From Mactra quadrangularis (lineage: Eukaryota > Mollusca > Bivalvia > Venerida > Mactridae), in assembly GCA_025267735.1 (NCBI GenBank), contig CM046305.1, positions 37,469,108-37,533,107 of the forward strand: 64,000 bases of DNA. Direction: 5' to 3'. The stretch's first letter is position 1; each line of letters begins with the position of its first letter. Below, in pieces: positions 23,146 to 34,067 of the stretch. A model generated the notes under the pieces. That model was not told the origin of the DNA. It ran no database searches and saw nothing but the letters and a program-made list of their open reading frames with translations. Made by a program: the position numbers and the translations under genes.

Positions 23146-23246
23146 TTTTTAGGATTGACCATTGACAAAAACACAATGATTAGTACAAGTATTCAACAAA
23201 TCGGTCGAAAGAATTTTGGTTACAACAGCGAGTAATGTACATTGTA

Positions 23247-23520
23247 TTAATTATACCCCCGCTTCGAAGAAGAGGGGGGTATACTGTTTTACCCTTGTCC
23301 GTGCGTGTGTCTGTGCGTGCGTCCGTCCGTTACAAAATTTCCGTCGCAGTTTTCTCAGCAACTATAACATGCCGCAGCCTAATACTTTGCATATTGCTTC
23401 ATCCCATAGTTCCATGTGGTGTAAAGCGATTTCATGCTCCTTGCTCATCTACTTCCTGTTTGTCGCATATTTTTAGATTTTTGCGGGGATATCACTAGTG
23501 AGCATTAGCTCACAGATTTA
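23247..23520 (+). repeat. interspersed repeat with TACCCCCGCTTCGAAG start
   Basis: About 270 bp, nearly identical to 48226-48483. Both start with a small inverted repeat (TACCCCCGC...GGGGGGTA) and end AGCTCACAGATTTACTTGTT. The copy here has an extra GTGCGTGTGTCTGTGCGTGC stretch. A related start (TATACCCCCGCAAACGAAG) precedes the GGTT tract at 53934. Confidence 0.8.
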
Positions 23521-24129
23521 CTTGTTTGTCTTAGATAAATTTGCACGAACTATATAATTTACGTATGAGGTTTCATTAATTTTTCATGTAGTGTATTAAG
23601 ATTTTTAACTCAATTTATTCATTTCTCATGTAGATAGTTCATGAAATATACATGTATAGTAAGAAAACAAAATGTTTTATTCTATTTATCACAGATTATG
23701 TAACATATGTTTTAATCCTTACGTCCCTACCATAAACATACTGAACTAGTCGGATATCTTCCTGGAATATCACTTTCCCTGGATAGCCATAAAACGACCA
23801 TCTCTGAGAGTTTTAAGATACAAAAAAAATGTGTGAAAGACCATAACGCACAGTGCTTCCATATTTGGCATGTTTTATCACCTTACGACTCTCCGCAAAG
23901 ATCATTCAAATTTATATGTTGGGCATTATTTGTCCTGTACAAGAAGTCAACAGTTCAAGTTTCAAATAAGGAAATCGTCACCACATCTTGTCTTAAACCA
24001 TAAAGCCTTCATGTTTAGAATAAAATGTACCGATTTTACTAAACAGTCATATAACATATTTATGAACGCAACCTTCCAGTGAACATTCTAATTTGGCGAG
24101 CAATTGGGAGTAATTTCTAAATAGAGTCA

Positions 24130-24930
24130 GCGGCTGGTTTATGTATTTAATCAGTCTATTTTACCTGATCATTTACATTTTCTACACGTAATCATAGGCA
24201 ATGTCTTGATAGACTCTAGTTCAACGCTTTCCATTGGTTTATTTCCTAAATAAGTAAACATTAAACGCTCCGAAAGGAAGACTACCCAAAGTTGGAAACT
24301 TTTTGCAGATGACGACCAATTCAAATTTTTCGCTACCCTAGCATTCAGATAAAACTACGCACGTCAAAAACTGTAAGCCTAAAAAGACTTAAAGGCCGTT
24401 ATTCGCAATCGTGTTCATCTTACAAAACTAAATCGTTCCGAGCAAATGGCTTAGGTAAACAGCACTTTCAACAAGGATACGAGTCATAACGAGACAGTTT
24501 TATTAAACAGAATTGGGTCTGCACATTATTTTAATAATTTTTAACAGTATTGTTAAATGTATTGGAAGAATTTCTATGCCAAATTTACTGAATTGTTGTG
24601 GTGTTTCAAATAAATGATATGAAGTCCACTCGCTTCATTTCTTAACAGCAATCGTATTCGTAATGTACAACACAAACTTAGACCATCACGATCCTTTTGA
24701 AAATGTTTCTCTTAATTGAACGTTGTGGTTTGTTACTTGTGCAGCCACATTTTGCTACATTTTGAAACATCTATTACCCATGTTACCACGTCCAATTTTA
24801 AACGGTTAAACGCTCAAGTATCCAAGTGAATAATAAACAGACGATGACAATTACAATGTACTTATAGGAAATGATTTTCAACTTATGTGAATGGATAGGT
24901 AATAATAAATCACTTTATATGTTTAGATGC
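24130..24930 (-). repeat. 3'-flank duplication, unit 2 (behind copy B)
   Basis: Homologous to 3150-3900 (shared AAAACTAAATCGTTC and GTAAACAGCACTTT blocks). It marks the downstream part of the tandem duplication unit. Confidence 0.75.
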
Positions 24931-24949
24931 TGTGGTAACTGATCAAATA

Positions 24950-25455
24950 TAACTTGTATTGTACAACAAAATGGTAAATGAACGACCACTTCAACTTGTC
25001 GCAATTTGCAAAACTATCAACAATAAAATGATAAGTGACGAGTTCCGTTATTTACTTAAATGTCCTTTCTTTGAAATCTATAGAAAATTATATATAAAAC
25101 CATATTTTTATCGTAGACCATATAAACTAAAATTTATAGAAAGTTTGTCAAATGATCTTTTGAATATTCAACGATCACCTGTAAATTTATAAAAATAATT
25201 TTTGATCATATAAAAGATTAATTTTCCTTTTTATTTGTTGAAATTATAATTTCTTTCATAGTCTCTTAGTGTATAAGGTTGTAAGTGTAAATGAGTAAGA
25301 GAGATGTATGTATGTATGTACATTGTATATATATTTTGTCTGTATGTCATGTGATCTATGTTAATACTGATTGAATTATGTTGTATTCATTTATTCTCAT
25401 GCGCCATGTATCTTGGTGTGATCAAATAAAGTGTATGTTCTGTTCTGTTCTGATA
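24950..25455 (+). mobile_element. non-LTR retrotransposon 3' end (reverse transcriptase C-terminus plus tail)
   Basis: The open frame 24959-25192 contains DEFRYLLKCPFFEIYRKLYI followed by a YYR-like aromatic/basic stretch. This is the typical C-terminus of mollusc LINE ORF2 proteins, after the reverse transcriptase domain. A 3' untranslated tail follows and ends in short TGTTC repeats near 25436-25452. It is strongly 5'-truncated. The last part of the tail also survives at 33955-34013 behind copy A. Confidence 0.65.
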
Positions 25456-25515
25456 AACACAATAGAAAGGTAAAAACAAGTTTATTCCGTCGACATGACT
25501 GTACGCGTTTATTAA

Positions 25516-28500
25516 CTATAAGGAACAAACAACACAAGTAATTTCACGTCCTTGAACGTACGGTGGACATTCCAAACTTTTACCACACGATGCGTCAGTA
25601 AAATGCAAAATACCTTCATTGTCGTTGTTCTTACCATTAACTACTACATCTGGTCTTCTGTCTAAACAAATCCATTCTGTTGGATGAGTCGCTGTATCGG
25701 CTGTTCCAATAATATAACCCCTGAAACAGCAAGAAGATCAAAGATTATTTATGACGCGCATAAATTTTAGCTAAAACTTAAAGGACATGAATAAGTTAAT
25801 ATCAGTACATGTATGCCCGTTATGAACATTCCACAAAGATTCGAACTTCTGCCACAAGAAAAAAGTAAGTAAATTGCAATTAATTAACACTTACGCCAAG
25901 CTGATCCACACTTCTAGTACAGAAAATTATGTTTCAATAAGAATCACTACAAACTTTTGAACTTACGGTTTTCTCCCATACAAGACAAATCTATATGAAT
26001 GGCTTACATTATTGGTTTCAATGTTTACTTTCAATTACAATAATGGCAAATAGGACCTCTCCGTCCAGCCTTTTGTACTTAATGACACATTACATTGTAT
26101 TTAAAATGTATGTTGTACAAGTTTATTGAAACTATGTGGACTGGTATATTTTATTCAAATAAAAGTATAATTACGAATATTCCTTCGTCCATCCGCTATA
26201 ACAATCTGTTCTTCCAGGAATCATGATCGTCGTAGATCTCTTTGTGTGACAGACAGCACATGGGGCATCATCTTGATAAATGTCACTTCCAAAAAATTGA
26301 CTCATAACATTTGAATAATGGTCGAAATCATATTCTACGCCAACAATAGTAGATTGAGCTGTTATTGTTACATCATAATGGTCCCATTGTGGCTCAGATG
26401 ATAAACATAAAAAGTTTGTTCCACCTCCAGTGTTCGTATATGTGGAGCTACCCATATATCCTAAAATTAGAATAGGTTATATTCAAACGATTGGGAAGCA
26501 GTATAACCACAATGCAAATATGTGTGGTTAGCAATATATTTTGACTAATGTGTTTTTCTATGATCTTACTTAGTATGCTGTTTTCTTGTGTGTAATTCTT
26601 ACATGTACAATAATATTGTATACGTGTAATTGTAACGTAAGCTATAACTATACTATCAATACGCCAAAATATTTGGCAAGTTGACATCATTGCTGATTTG
26701 TTTAGACTTTTGGCGATTTCTAGTCAAGATATTTTTAATGAAAACTAGGCCGCCAGTACAAAAATCAAAGCACTGAAAGTGCTGTAGGAACGATTCTTGA
26801 AAGCGTGTAGGTACCATGTCTAAGATATAATTTCTAAATTAACACAAGTAATAAGTTGTTATATCAAGAACATAATATTATCAAAAATCTTGCAAATTCA
26901 AAGGTATTGCAAGTAAACTATACAACAAAAGTATATACACTTAAAATTCAGTAATTGTCTTTTCTTAAGATGTGCTGTGACTAGTTTGCTCTTCTGTAGA
27001 ACTTTGAGGTAGATTCTCTGCAAACTTTTATCTTGATGCTGCTGAGTAATGTTGAACTTCTAGCAAATACTTACATGGATGATATAGGTTTTTGGGGAAT
27101 TAAAGCCAAAGATTTGCTGAAAGTCTAGCACGAAATTATTTGTATCAATTTATATATATCAAAATGAAAGCGAACTAACAGATTAAGACATGAATGAGGG
27201 AGCGTGACATTTGCATTATTCATTTGATATTATTTTCGCATTCATTCCATTCATCATATTTAAGTCGATTTGAGATCTTTAATCCGTTTACACATATTAC
27301 CCATATTTATCACTTGAAAGTGTATGGTGTCCACATTTAAGGTGCATTGTAATTATTAAGTGTATGTATGCCATTGACAGTGTTTTTCCTATTTATAAAA
27401 CAGTGAAAATAGTAATGAATACACCGTGTTTTGATCACAAAAACTGATTACAAGGGGAGCCTACTCTGTGCGGCTTAGTAAGAGAGGAAAATAAGGATAT
27501 TTCGATGGTTGACATCAACTAGTGTGAAAAAGTCCCATTCTCTGATAATCAGTGGTATCGGCTGAAATGCTGCATATATTTAGGTAGTCTATTTTGATTC
27601 ATGAAATAGCGCATATTTTTTTGTAAGCCATTAGTCTTTCATTTGAGGCATTCGTTTGAAGATGCGAACAAAACTGTCTGTGGCTTAAGACTCATTCCCG
27701 CTTAGAATGTACATTTGATGTCTCCAACGTTTATCATGTTTCCAGGAATTTAACTTACAGAATTTATGTAAATGAAATGCATATTTACAAGTGATAATGC
27801 TATAGTAAAAGTATAAGCGACATATTTCGTGAAGAAAACTTCTATTTTTTCAAAATATTGTCTCCTAATTAAGCTAGGGTGTATAAAATCCCTATGTCTC
27901 CAATGACAAATTCTTAAAGTTAGCTTCAAATTGTTAAAAAATTCAGACAGATTTCCAATTAAATATATATTTATTATGTCAATTATAACTAAATCCTTCA
28001 GAAAAACACATATTATAATGTAAATTCAAAAATAATTTTTCACACCTCATACAACAAACGTTGTCTCCAAACTCCGATAACGTACGGGACATTCATTTAA
28101 TGGCTTCATTAAGCTCACAGCTTTGCACTCTTTACACACTTTTTTGTGTAATTAAAGTCAATAATGTTATATCCTAATGATAAGATATACATTTTAGCTG
28201 ACATTTTATTGGTATCGGTAATTTGTGAGCTCATTCATTAAAAAATGAATCGTAATTTTCACCACGTAACGAACGGGACAATTAGTAAAATCAAATTATC
28301 TAACAAACCTTTTCAAATAGATATATAAATTCTTCATTGAACTTATCTTCAATGATTAAATAAAAAGTTTATAAAGTGTTTTTATAATTCATTTAAGGTG
28401 CATATTTGTGACACACAAAAAACCAGTAAATACAAAATGAAAAATAACGTACGAGTCCGTAACGTACGGGACAAAATGTGACACAATAATTGATAATCGT

Positions 28501-31500
28501 CTGAATATTTATGATAAATTGCTTTTGTAAGGTTCCTTAAAATGCATTTAATCTTCACAGACGAAACTATTATCGGAACGGCAATTATAATGAAATTGAT
28601 GATGTTCAAAAGTAACTAACAAGAGTTACGGGAAAATAAGGTGTAGTACTTGTTATTTGGCAAAAATGATGAATAGTTTGCATTGTTCTCAATTGAATAC
28701 CATCTAGCTTTGAAATGATAAACTAAAACAATGCATCGTTTGATCAAATTATAACTTTAGTATCATTTTATCACACACTGCAATAATTTGACCAGGTTCA
28801 TACATTATTTTACTTATTTAATAACGTACGGGACACTGTAGAATTGTCTAAACATGCATTTGCCGGATGATTTGATGGTTTTAAATCACATGTTACCCCA
28901 CTACTAAATAGTTTCTATTAGTTTATGCGTTAGATTGCTATGTTTCTTTGTTAAACTTGTCACAAAATTGTTGAATGTTGTTCTCTTGGAAAAATGATAA
29001 TGGTTCGCGTAATCATTGTAATTTAAAGATATTATCGCAGTTTTATATGTAAAACACAACTACATTGAATTATAAAACAAATTACGCAGCAATGTAAGTT
29101 GTATTCTTGCAGTTTAACTTAGTTATCAATAGTTAGGTTGACCAAACTGAAGTATACAACGTACGAGTCAATTTTGATAACGTACGGGACAACAATTATA
29201 TTCTTCATTGGTTGCTTTGTGGTGGTTCACATGCACACAGCGTTTTGTTATAACACAAAGACAATGGTATTTAACTATTTTAAACAGTTTTATTCTATAT
29301 TAAACTTGTTTGTATCGTTCTGGAACAATTGATATGAATGACATTTTTAAAACAAATTAAACTAATGAAAATAGCATATTCAATATTTATGTTTTTCTGA
29401 CAGTATCTGGCTTACTCTTCAGTCTTTATCATTTATTCCGAAACATAACACGTTATAGAATGCAACCGTATTGAATTTCTCAATAGTTTGACCATTACTA
29501 CTTTTAAATAAGTGAGATTTGCAGCACATATTCGATTTTCATGAGCACATTTATTAATGCTAGGTGAGACCTTTCACCAGCCTATATCTAAAAAAGTATA
29601 CTAGCTCAGCTGAAAAGATCTTTATACCATGTACAGAACATGTCTACAATGCCCTTAATTGATTTAAAACTCATATTTGACGACATGAAAAAAATGAAAA
29701 AAAATATGCCCATATGTCCACCTTAATTGGGATTGAGTCTTAAGGTAAAAATGTTATCTGCTAAGTGGACCATTTTAAAGATTTATAACCTAGTACAACA
29801 CGTAGTTATTAACAGTATCCCCAGCACATGTCATTTTGACGCCGGAAAGGCAATTTTATCTGACACAGATTCTCCGGTGGTGTTTGTGCCTTAAAATATG
29901 AAAAAAAAATTTTTGGTGATTTTTTTTGTCCTTTTTGGTCTCTTTTACACCAAGGTTTAGTGATTGATACCATCAATTTATGTGAAAAATTAACAATTTT
30001 TTTATGAAACAAAATTTTCCAAAAATTGCTTTAAAACGTAGCACTTTCTTTAGAATCAGTGGTATCGCCAATGGTGTATATATTTTAGGTAGTCCATTTT
30101 GTTTCATGAAATTGCGAATATTACTGGAAAGTAATGAGTCCTTCATATTACGCATAGATTTGGAGGCGTGAAACATCATTTTGTCCCTTTGATATTACAA
30201 TGGAAGGGACCGGAACAATTCTTTAATCTTGTTATAAGCCGAATGGTTTCGGCACACTTCAATCATAATTAAATCTTCAAGAAGTAAATTTTGACGGTTC
30301 GATATAACTAATACAACTATGATTAATTGCATTTACAATTACAATGTATCAATAATCACTTTCTAATTAATTCAACATAACAGTTTGTCTACCAACTTCG
30401 CGCTTTTAAATCATAACAATAAATACGTTCAATTCTATTTTGTTTATCTCACATCACACATTTTTTTCAGTCAATTTGAAGTTTAATTTCATAATAATGT
30501 TCAATAATCGGTTAAACATGTGCTGAGTCTTACAGTACATGAGTACTACATTTTTGTATACAATACATACAATACAATTGACACAATACTTATGCAATCT
30601 CTAAATATCATTTCTGTACTTTATCCAAAAATATCTTCAATTCTTGGTAGAAATATATTCAATTTTACTTTTTATTGTTAATACATTTTTTGATAAATTA
30701 CCAAATAGATTATATATCAAACTATCATAATATATTTACGGGTCGAGTTGATAATGGGTTGAGTTGTCCACGAGTTGAGTTGTCCCAAATTTCGGTTTGA
30801 GTTGTCCACGGGTTGAGTTGTACCGGACCCCAATGGAAGCGGTTAATTGTCGAAGAAGAAAGTGTGACATGCCGTTTATTAATCACTTATGAAAGTCTGT
30901 TGTCCACATTTTGGGTGCTTTTTAATGATAAAGTGTATGTACAGTGCAAAAAGGAATGGATTTATAAGCTTATAGTCACAATAACTGGTTAAATTAATGG
31001 AGATGAACCGCCCCTATTGTGCGAGCGAATCGTCTACAAGCGAATATAACTGGGTGCGAATCGTTCGCTACCTTTCCGAAACTAGGTCATTCTTCTGCTT
31101 TAAGATAAACACGTTTTCACGATTAGTATTATGCTTCATTCGCAGTCTATACATATGCTATGTGCAAATTCATTTTTCATGCTGTCAAGAGAGATATATG
31201 TAGTCAAAACATGATTTTTTTCGAGGTTTAATAGTCTCGATAACCATGCATTTTTACAAACGGAAGTCTTTGTTTGTAAAGTTTAATACCCTGCTTTTTC
31301 GTTTAAGATAGCTTACAAGCCGAATGAGCCGGGAACCAACGGTATAGAATAAATAATCAGGTCGGGTTAAAGTTCGTATGAAATATTAATGTATTTATAT
31401 ACACAACGGGAATTAATGAGTATAATTACGATTGACCAGTTTGCGTCGTTTCGAAGTTGTTCGGTAATTTCCGTTTGTAGGGGAGACAACCTAGCTCCGT

Positions 31501-33461
31501 ATAGTTACATGATAATGAGAAAGTATGCATAAATTATCCTTCTTTGCCTTTGTTGAAAGGCGTGGAAATATGAATATTTATGAGTCAGAATGGTTTTAAG
31601 ATTTGTCATGTCTCTGGAACGATAAATCGTTCCAACAATGCGTTCATTCACCGTAAAATTATTCAAGCTTTGACAGTTGAGAAAAAACGGACAATACATG
31701 TACGATACAAAATCTATACCATTAGGCGTAGTTAAAAATACTTGCTTTAGCTGGTTTAGGATAAATAAAAAAAATTGTCTCATATTATCCCAAGCAGACT
31801 ATAATATTTTATCCCAGTATTCTATATAATACGTAAGTACACATGTATATGTATATTGGTTTATGTCCTCAACTGGTGCATACCCACAGGTTAAACTCAA
31901 TTAAGTTATGCTTGATGTTTTACTTTTAACAACTTTAAATAGTGTCAGAGCATGAGTTTTGACATGGAAGATTGATATGAGAGTTTAAGTTTGACAGGAT
32001 AAATTGATAAGATGAATGACTATTGATACGAAAAATTATGTTAATTTGCAATGTATTTTTTGGTTACAATAAAGTTTAATTTTACATAAATCACCTATAA
32101 TAAAAAAATATTAAGATAACATAATTAATCTATTACCTTCATACACACGATCAGTGCCATTTCCAGGACATGTAGTCTTTCCCCATCTTGTGTAGGTTGA
32201 ACCAGAACCTAAAAGCATAAAGATAAACAAATCAGCATCTTGATCAAGAATCTTTCTACATATATGTAATAAGATTTCTTTATAAGAAAACAAGAATTGT
32301 CAGCGAGTAAAGGAACATAATGATGAAGAAAATATCATGTTAAGATTTGTAATGAAAACAATCAGTCATTTTTATGAGATACTCCATGTAGTACCAGGAC
32401 AATTTCAGTTCGTAAACACTGCAGACATTCCCGGTTTTGTACGACACTTGCTGGTGGTTTAACAGTACAGTAGCGACAAAACACAAATCGAAAAAGCGTT
32501 TGCTAAAATGCTCTAACTTAAAAGCACATGAATACATTCAGTGACGTAATAAGAACACCACTAATGCGTCAAAAAACGTTAAAGTGAGTGTGGTGTTTAC
32601 TGGATCGTAAATTTTACGTTTATCAGGATTAAAATGACGTAATTTGTCAACTCCTGCAAAGGAATTGGCGATACCCGGCAGAGCGAACGTGGCCGGGCGG
32701 TTACGACGTTGGACTTGTAATCATTGGAAAGCCAGCTCCGCGTTGGTCCGAATCCCATCCAACCCCTATCCCGTTGTTTCCTGAAGCTAGCTCAGTACTT
32801 GAGGACCAGGAAGCGGACTCGAAAGTGATAAATTTAAGTTGTAAGAACTTGTTTCACAATCGAGCAAAAATAAATTAGTACAATGTAGCGAACGAACTCA
32901 ATCTAAGTTGTATTGATTGGTTTGGATTCAGTGAATGTTCAATGAAGGTTCTACAAATCATTGACACTAGAAAAGCATTTATACACTAGTAAACCATATG
33001 AACATCAATTTCAGTATAAAACTGATCAGCTTATCCATTTTTGTGCTGTGAATGCTCGTACAAAATTCGTGAACAATTAAATAGTATGAAATGTAAATGT
33101 ATTTTAATTATTCGAGACAACAATACTTACCTGACGATATTAGAGCTTGGATTTCTTTGTCTTTTATTGAAAGTTGAGTGGTGAGATCTTGTTGACTATT
33201 TGAAAGGTTCCCAATTTTCTTAGCTTGTTCCGCAATAGATATCTGTTGAACATCGACTTTTTTCGAGAGTTCTGCATTTTCTTGGGCTAAAGATGTTAGG
33301 GTCGCCTGTTGAGCATCAAGACGATTGGTCAACAATGTAATTTGTTGAGCCACATCTAGATCCGTATGTAGTAGTAATCTAGCTTGTCTTGTATCCTCTT
33401 CTTCCAATTCCTTTCCGAACACAACAACTAAACTTATTGTTAAATAATATAACACGATCAT
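25516..33461 (-). CDS. copy B: secreted coiled-coil/C4-like Cys-rich protein, 297 aa
   Basis: Exons: 33461-33131 (331 nt), 32208-32137 (72), 26460-26175 (286) and 25720-25516 (205), with GT-AG introns in phases 1, 1, 2. Residues 1-16 form a signal peptide. Residues about 20-108 form a Gln/Leu/Glu-rich coiled coil, 27 residues longer than in copies A and C. Residues about 111-297 form the Cys-rich domain: WGKTTCPGNGTDR with an NGT glycosylation sequon, FLCLSSEPQWDHYD, PCAVCHTKRSTTIMIPGR, and a CVVCSL end. The family is known from bivalve gene sets as short-chain collagen C4-like, named for similarity to a sponge collagen C-terminal domain. There are no Gly-X-Y repeats here, so it is not a collagen. 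It is probably secreted and oligomeric through the coiled coil. AATAAA lies at 25486-25481. Alternative roles (lectin-like, shell or mucus component) cannot be separated from sequence. Confidence 0.85.
27290..27690. repeat. intron-2 repeat segments X1 and Y1
   Basis: X1 (27290-27460; AGTGTATGGTGTCCACATTT) resembles 30865-31000. Y1 (27540-27690; AATCAGTGGTATCG and TTAGGTAGTC) resembles 30045-30190. The order is X-Y here and Y-X there, both in the same orientation. Confidence 0.55.
28079..29190 (+). repeat. AACGTACGGGAC iterated motif array
   Basis: Exact AACGTACGGGAC occurs at 28079, 28461, 28823 and 29179, with spacings of 382, 362 and 356. Variants are AACGAACGGGAC at 28268 and AACGTACGAGTC at 28446 and 29158, each of these last two just before an exact copy. 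The sequence between them is AT-rich and barely alike. It lies in intron 2 of copy B. Confidence 0.8.
29200..30737. other. intron 2 of copy B, AT-rich, no gene seen
   Basis: Contains repeat segment Y2 (30045-30190) and otherwise no paired ends or exons. Short open frames on the minus strand have low-complexity composition. Confidence 0.45.
30738..30835 (+). repeat. GTTGAGTTGTCC direct cluster
   Basis: Five GAGTTGT/GAGTTGA words occur in about 100 bp, three of them GTTGAGTTGTCC or close (GGGTTGAGTTGTCCACGAG). Segment X2 (30865-31000) follows directly. Confidence 0.7.
31001..32136. other. end of intron 2 of copy B, no gene seen
   Basis: No recognisable exon or transposon end. A CpG-bearing patch at 31005-31080 is not coding in any convincing frame. 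Confidence 0.4.
32685..32880 (+). mobile_element. tRNA-derived SINE, family 3
   Basis: A tRNA-like head (GGCGGTTACGACGTTGGACT with a GGTCCGAATCCC B-box-like word) is followed by a distinct body (GAGGACCAGGAAGCGGACTC) and tail (GTTTCACAATCGAGC, A-rich end). It lies in intron 1 of copy B. Single copy in this window. Confidence 0.6.
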
Positions 33462-33950
33462 AATGGTTTAACTTATAATCAAATAATGACACAAGTCATT
33501 CTAACAGACATCTTATCATTTGTACTATTCTATTTTTGGTAATATTACGTCAATGTTAGCATGAAAGCGATTTTTTAGATCACGTTTTACACAAAGTTTA
33601 AATGCAAGAGGTAAATGGAGTCATCAGGTGCTCCTGAAAATGATAATAATGAATTATGTAGTTACATATGGTAGCAAACAAGGGACTTCGCACTCGACTC
33701 AATGCAACTACACGAACGTACTCACGTATATCATACATACATCGTGCGCGCACGAATTACGTTCGCACGTAAAAGCTTATTCGTACACATGTATTCACTT
33801 CTTGTTTTTCCTTTCGAAAAGGGTCAGTAAAGTGGTTTTTTTTTTAATTTTAAGCATGAAATGTAATTCTTTAAATTAAATTTTAGTGCCTTTTTCGCTA
33901 CTCTTAAAGAATAGCATATAACTATAATCATTACTGATGAAAGTCTGTTA
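33462..33950 (-). promoter_or_regulatory. conserved 5' flank of copy B
   Basis: Almost identical to the 5' flank of copy C. It includes ATTACGTCA at 33544-33552 (TGACGTAAT on the gene strand, 83 bp before the start codon). No convincing TATA box at a fixed distance was identified. Confidence 0.5.
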
Positions 33951-33954
33951 ATGT

Positions 33955-34013
33955 ATAAGGTTGTAAGTGTGAATGAGTAAGTTTATGTTCTGTTCTGTTC
34001 CGATAAACACAAT
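33955..34013 (+). mobile_element. LINE tail remnant behind copy A
   Basis: TGTATAAGGTTGTAAGTGTG and TGTTCTGTTC words match the two ends of the LINE tail at 25270-25455 with the middle deleted. It occupies the same position relative to the gene end as in copy B, so the insertion predates the A/B duplication. Confidence 0.7.
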
Positions 34014-34067
34014 AAAAACAAGTTAAAACAAGTTTATTCTGTCGACATTACTGTACGTGTTTATTAA

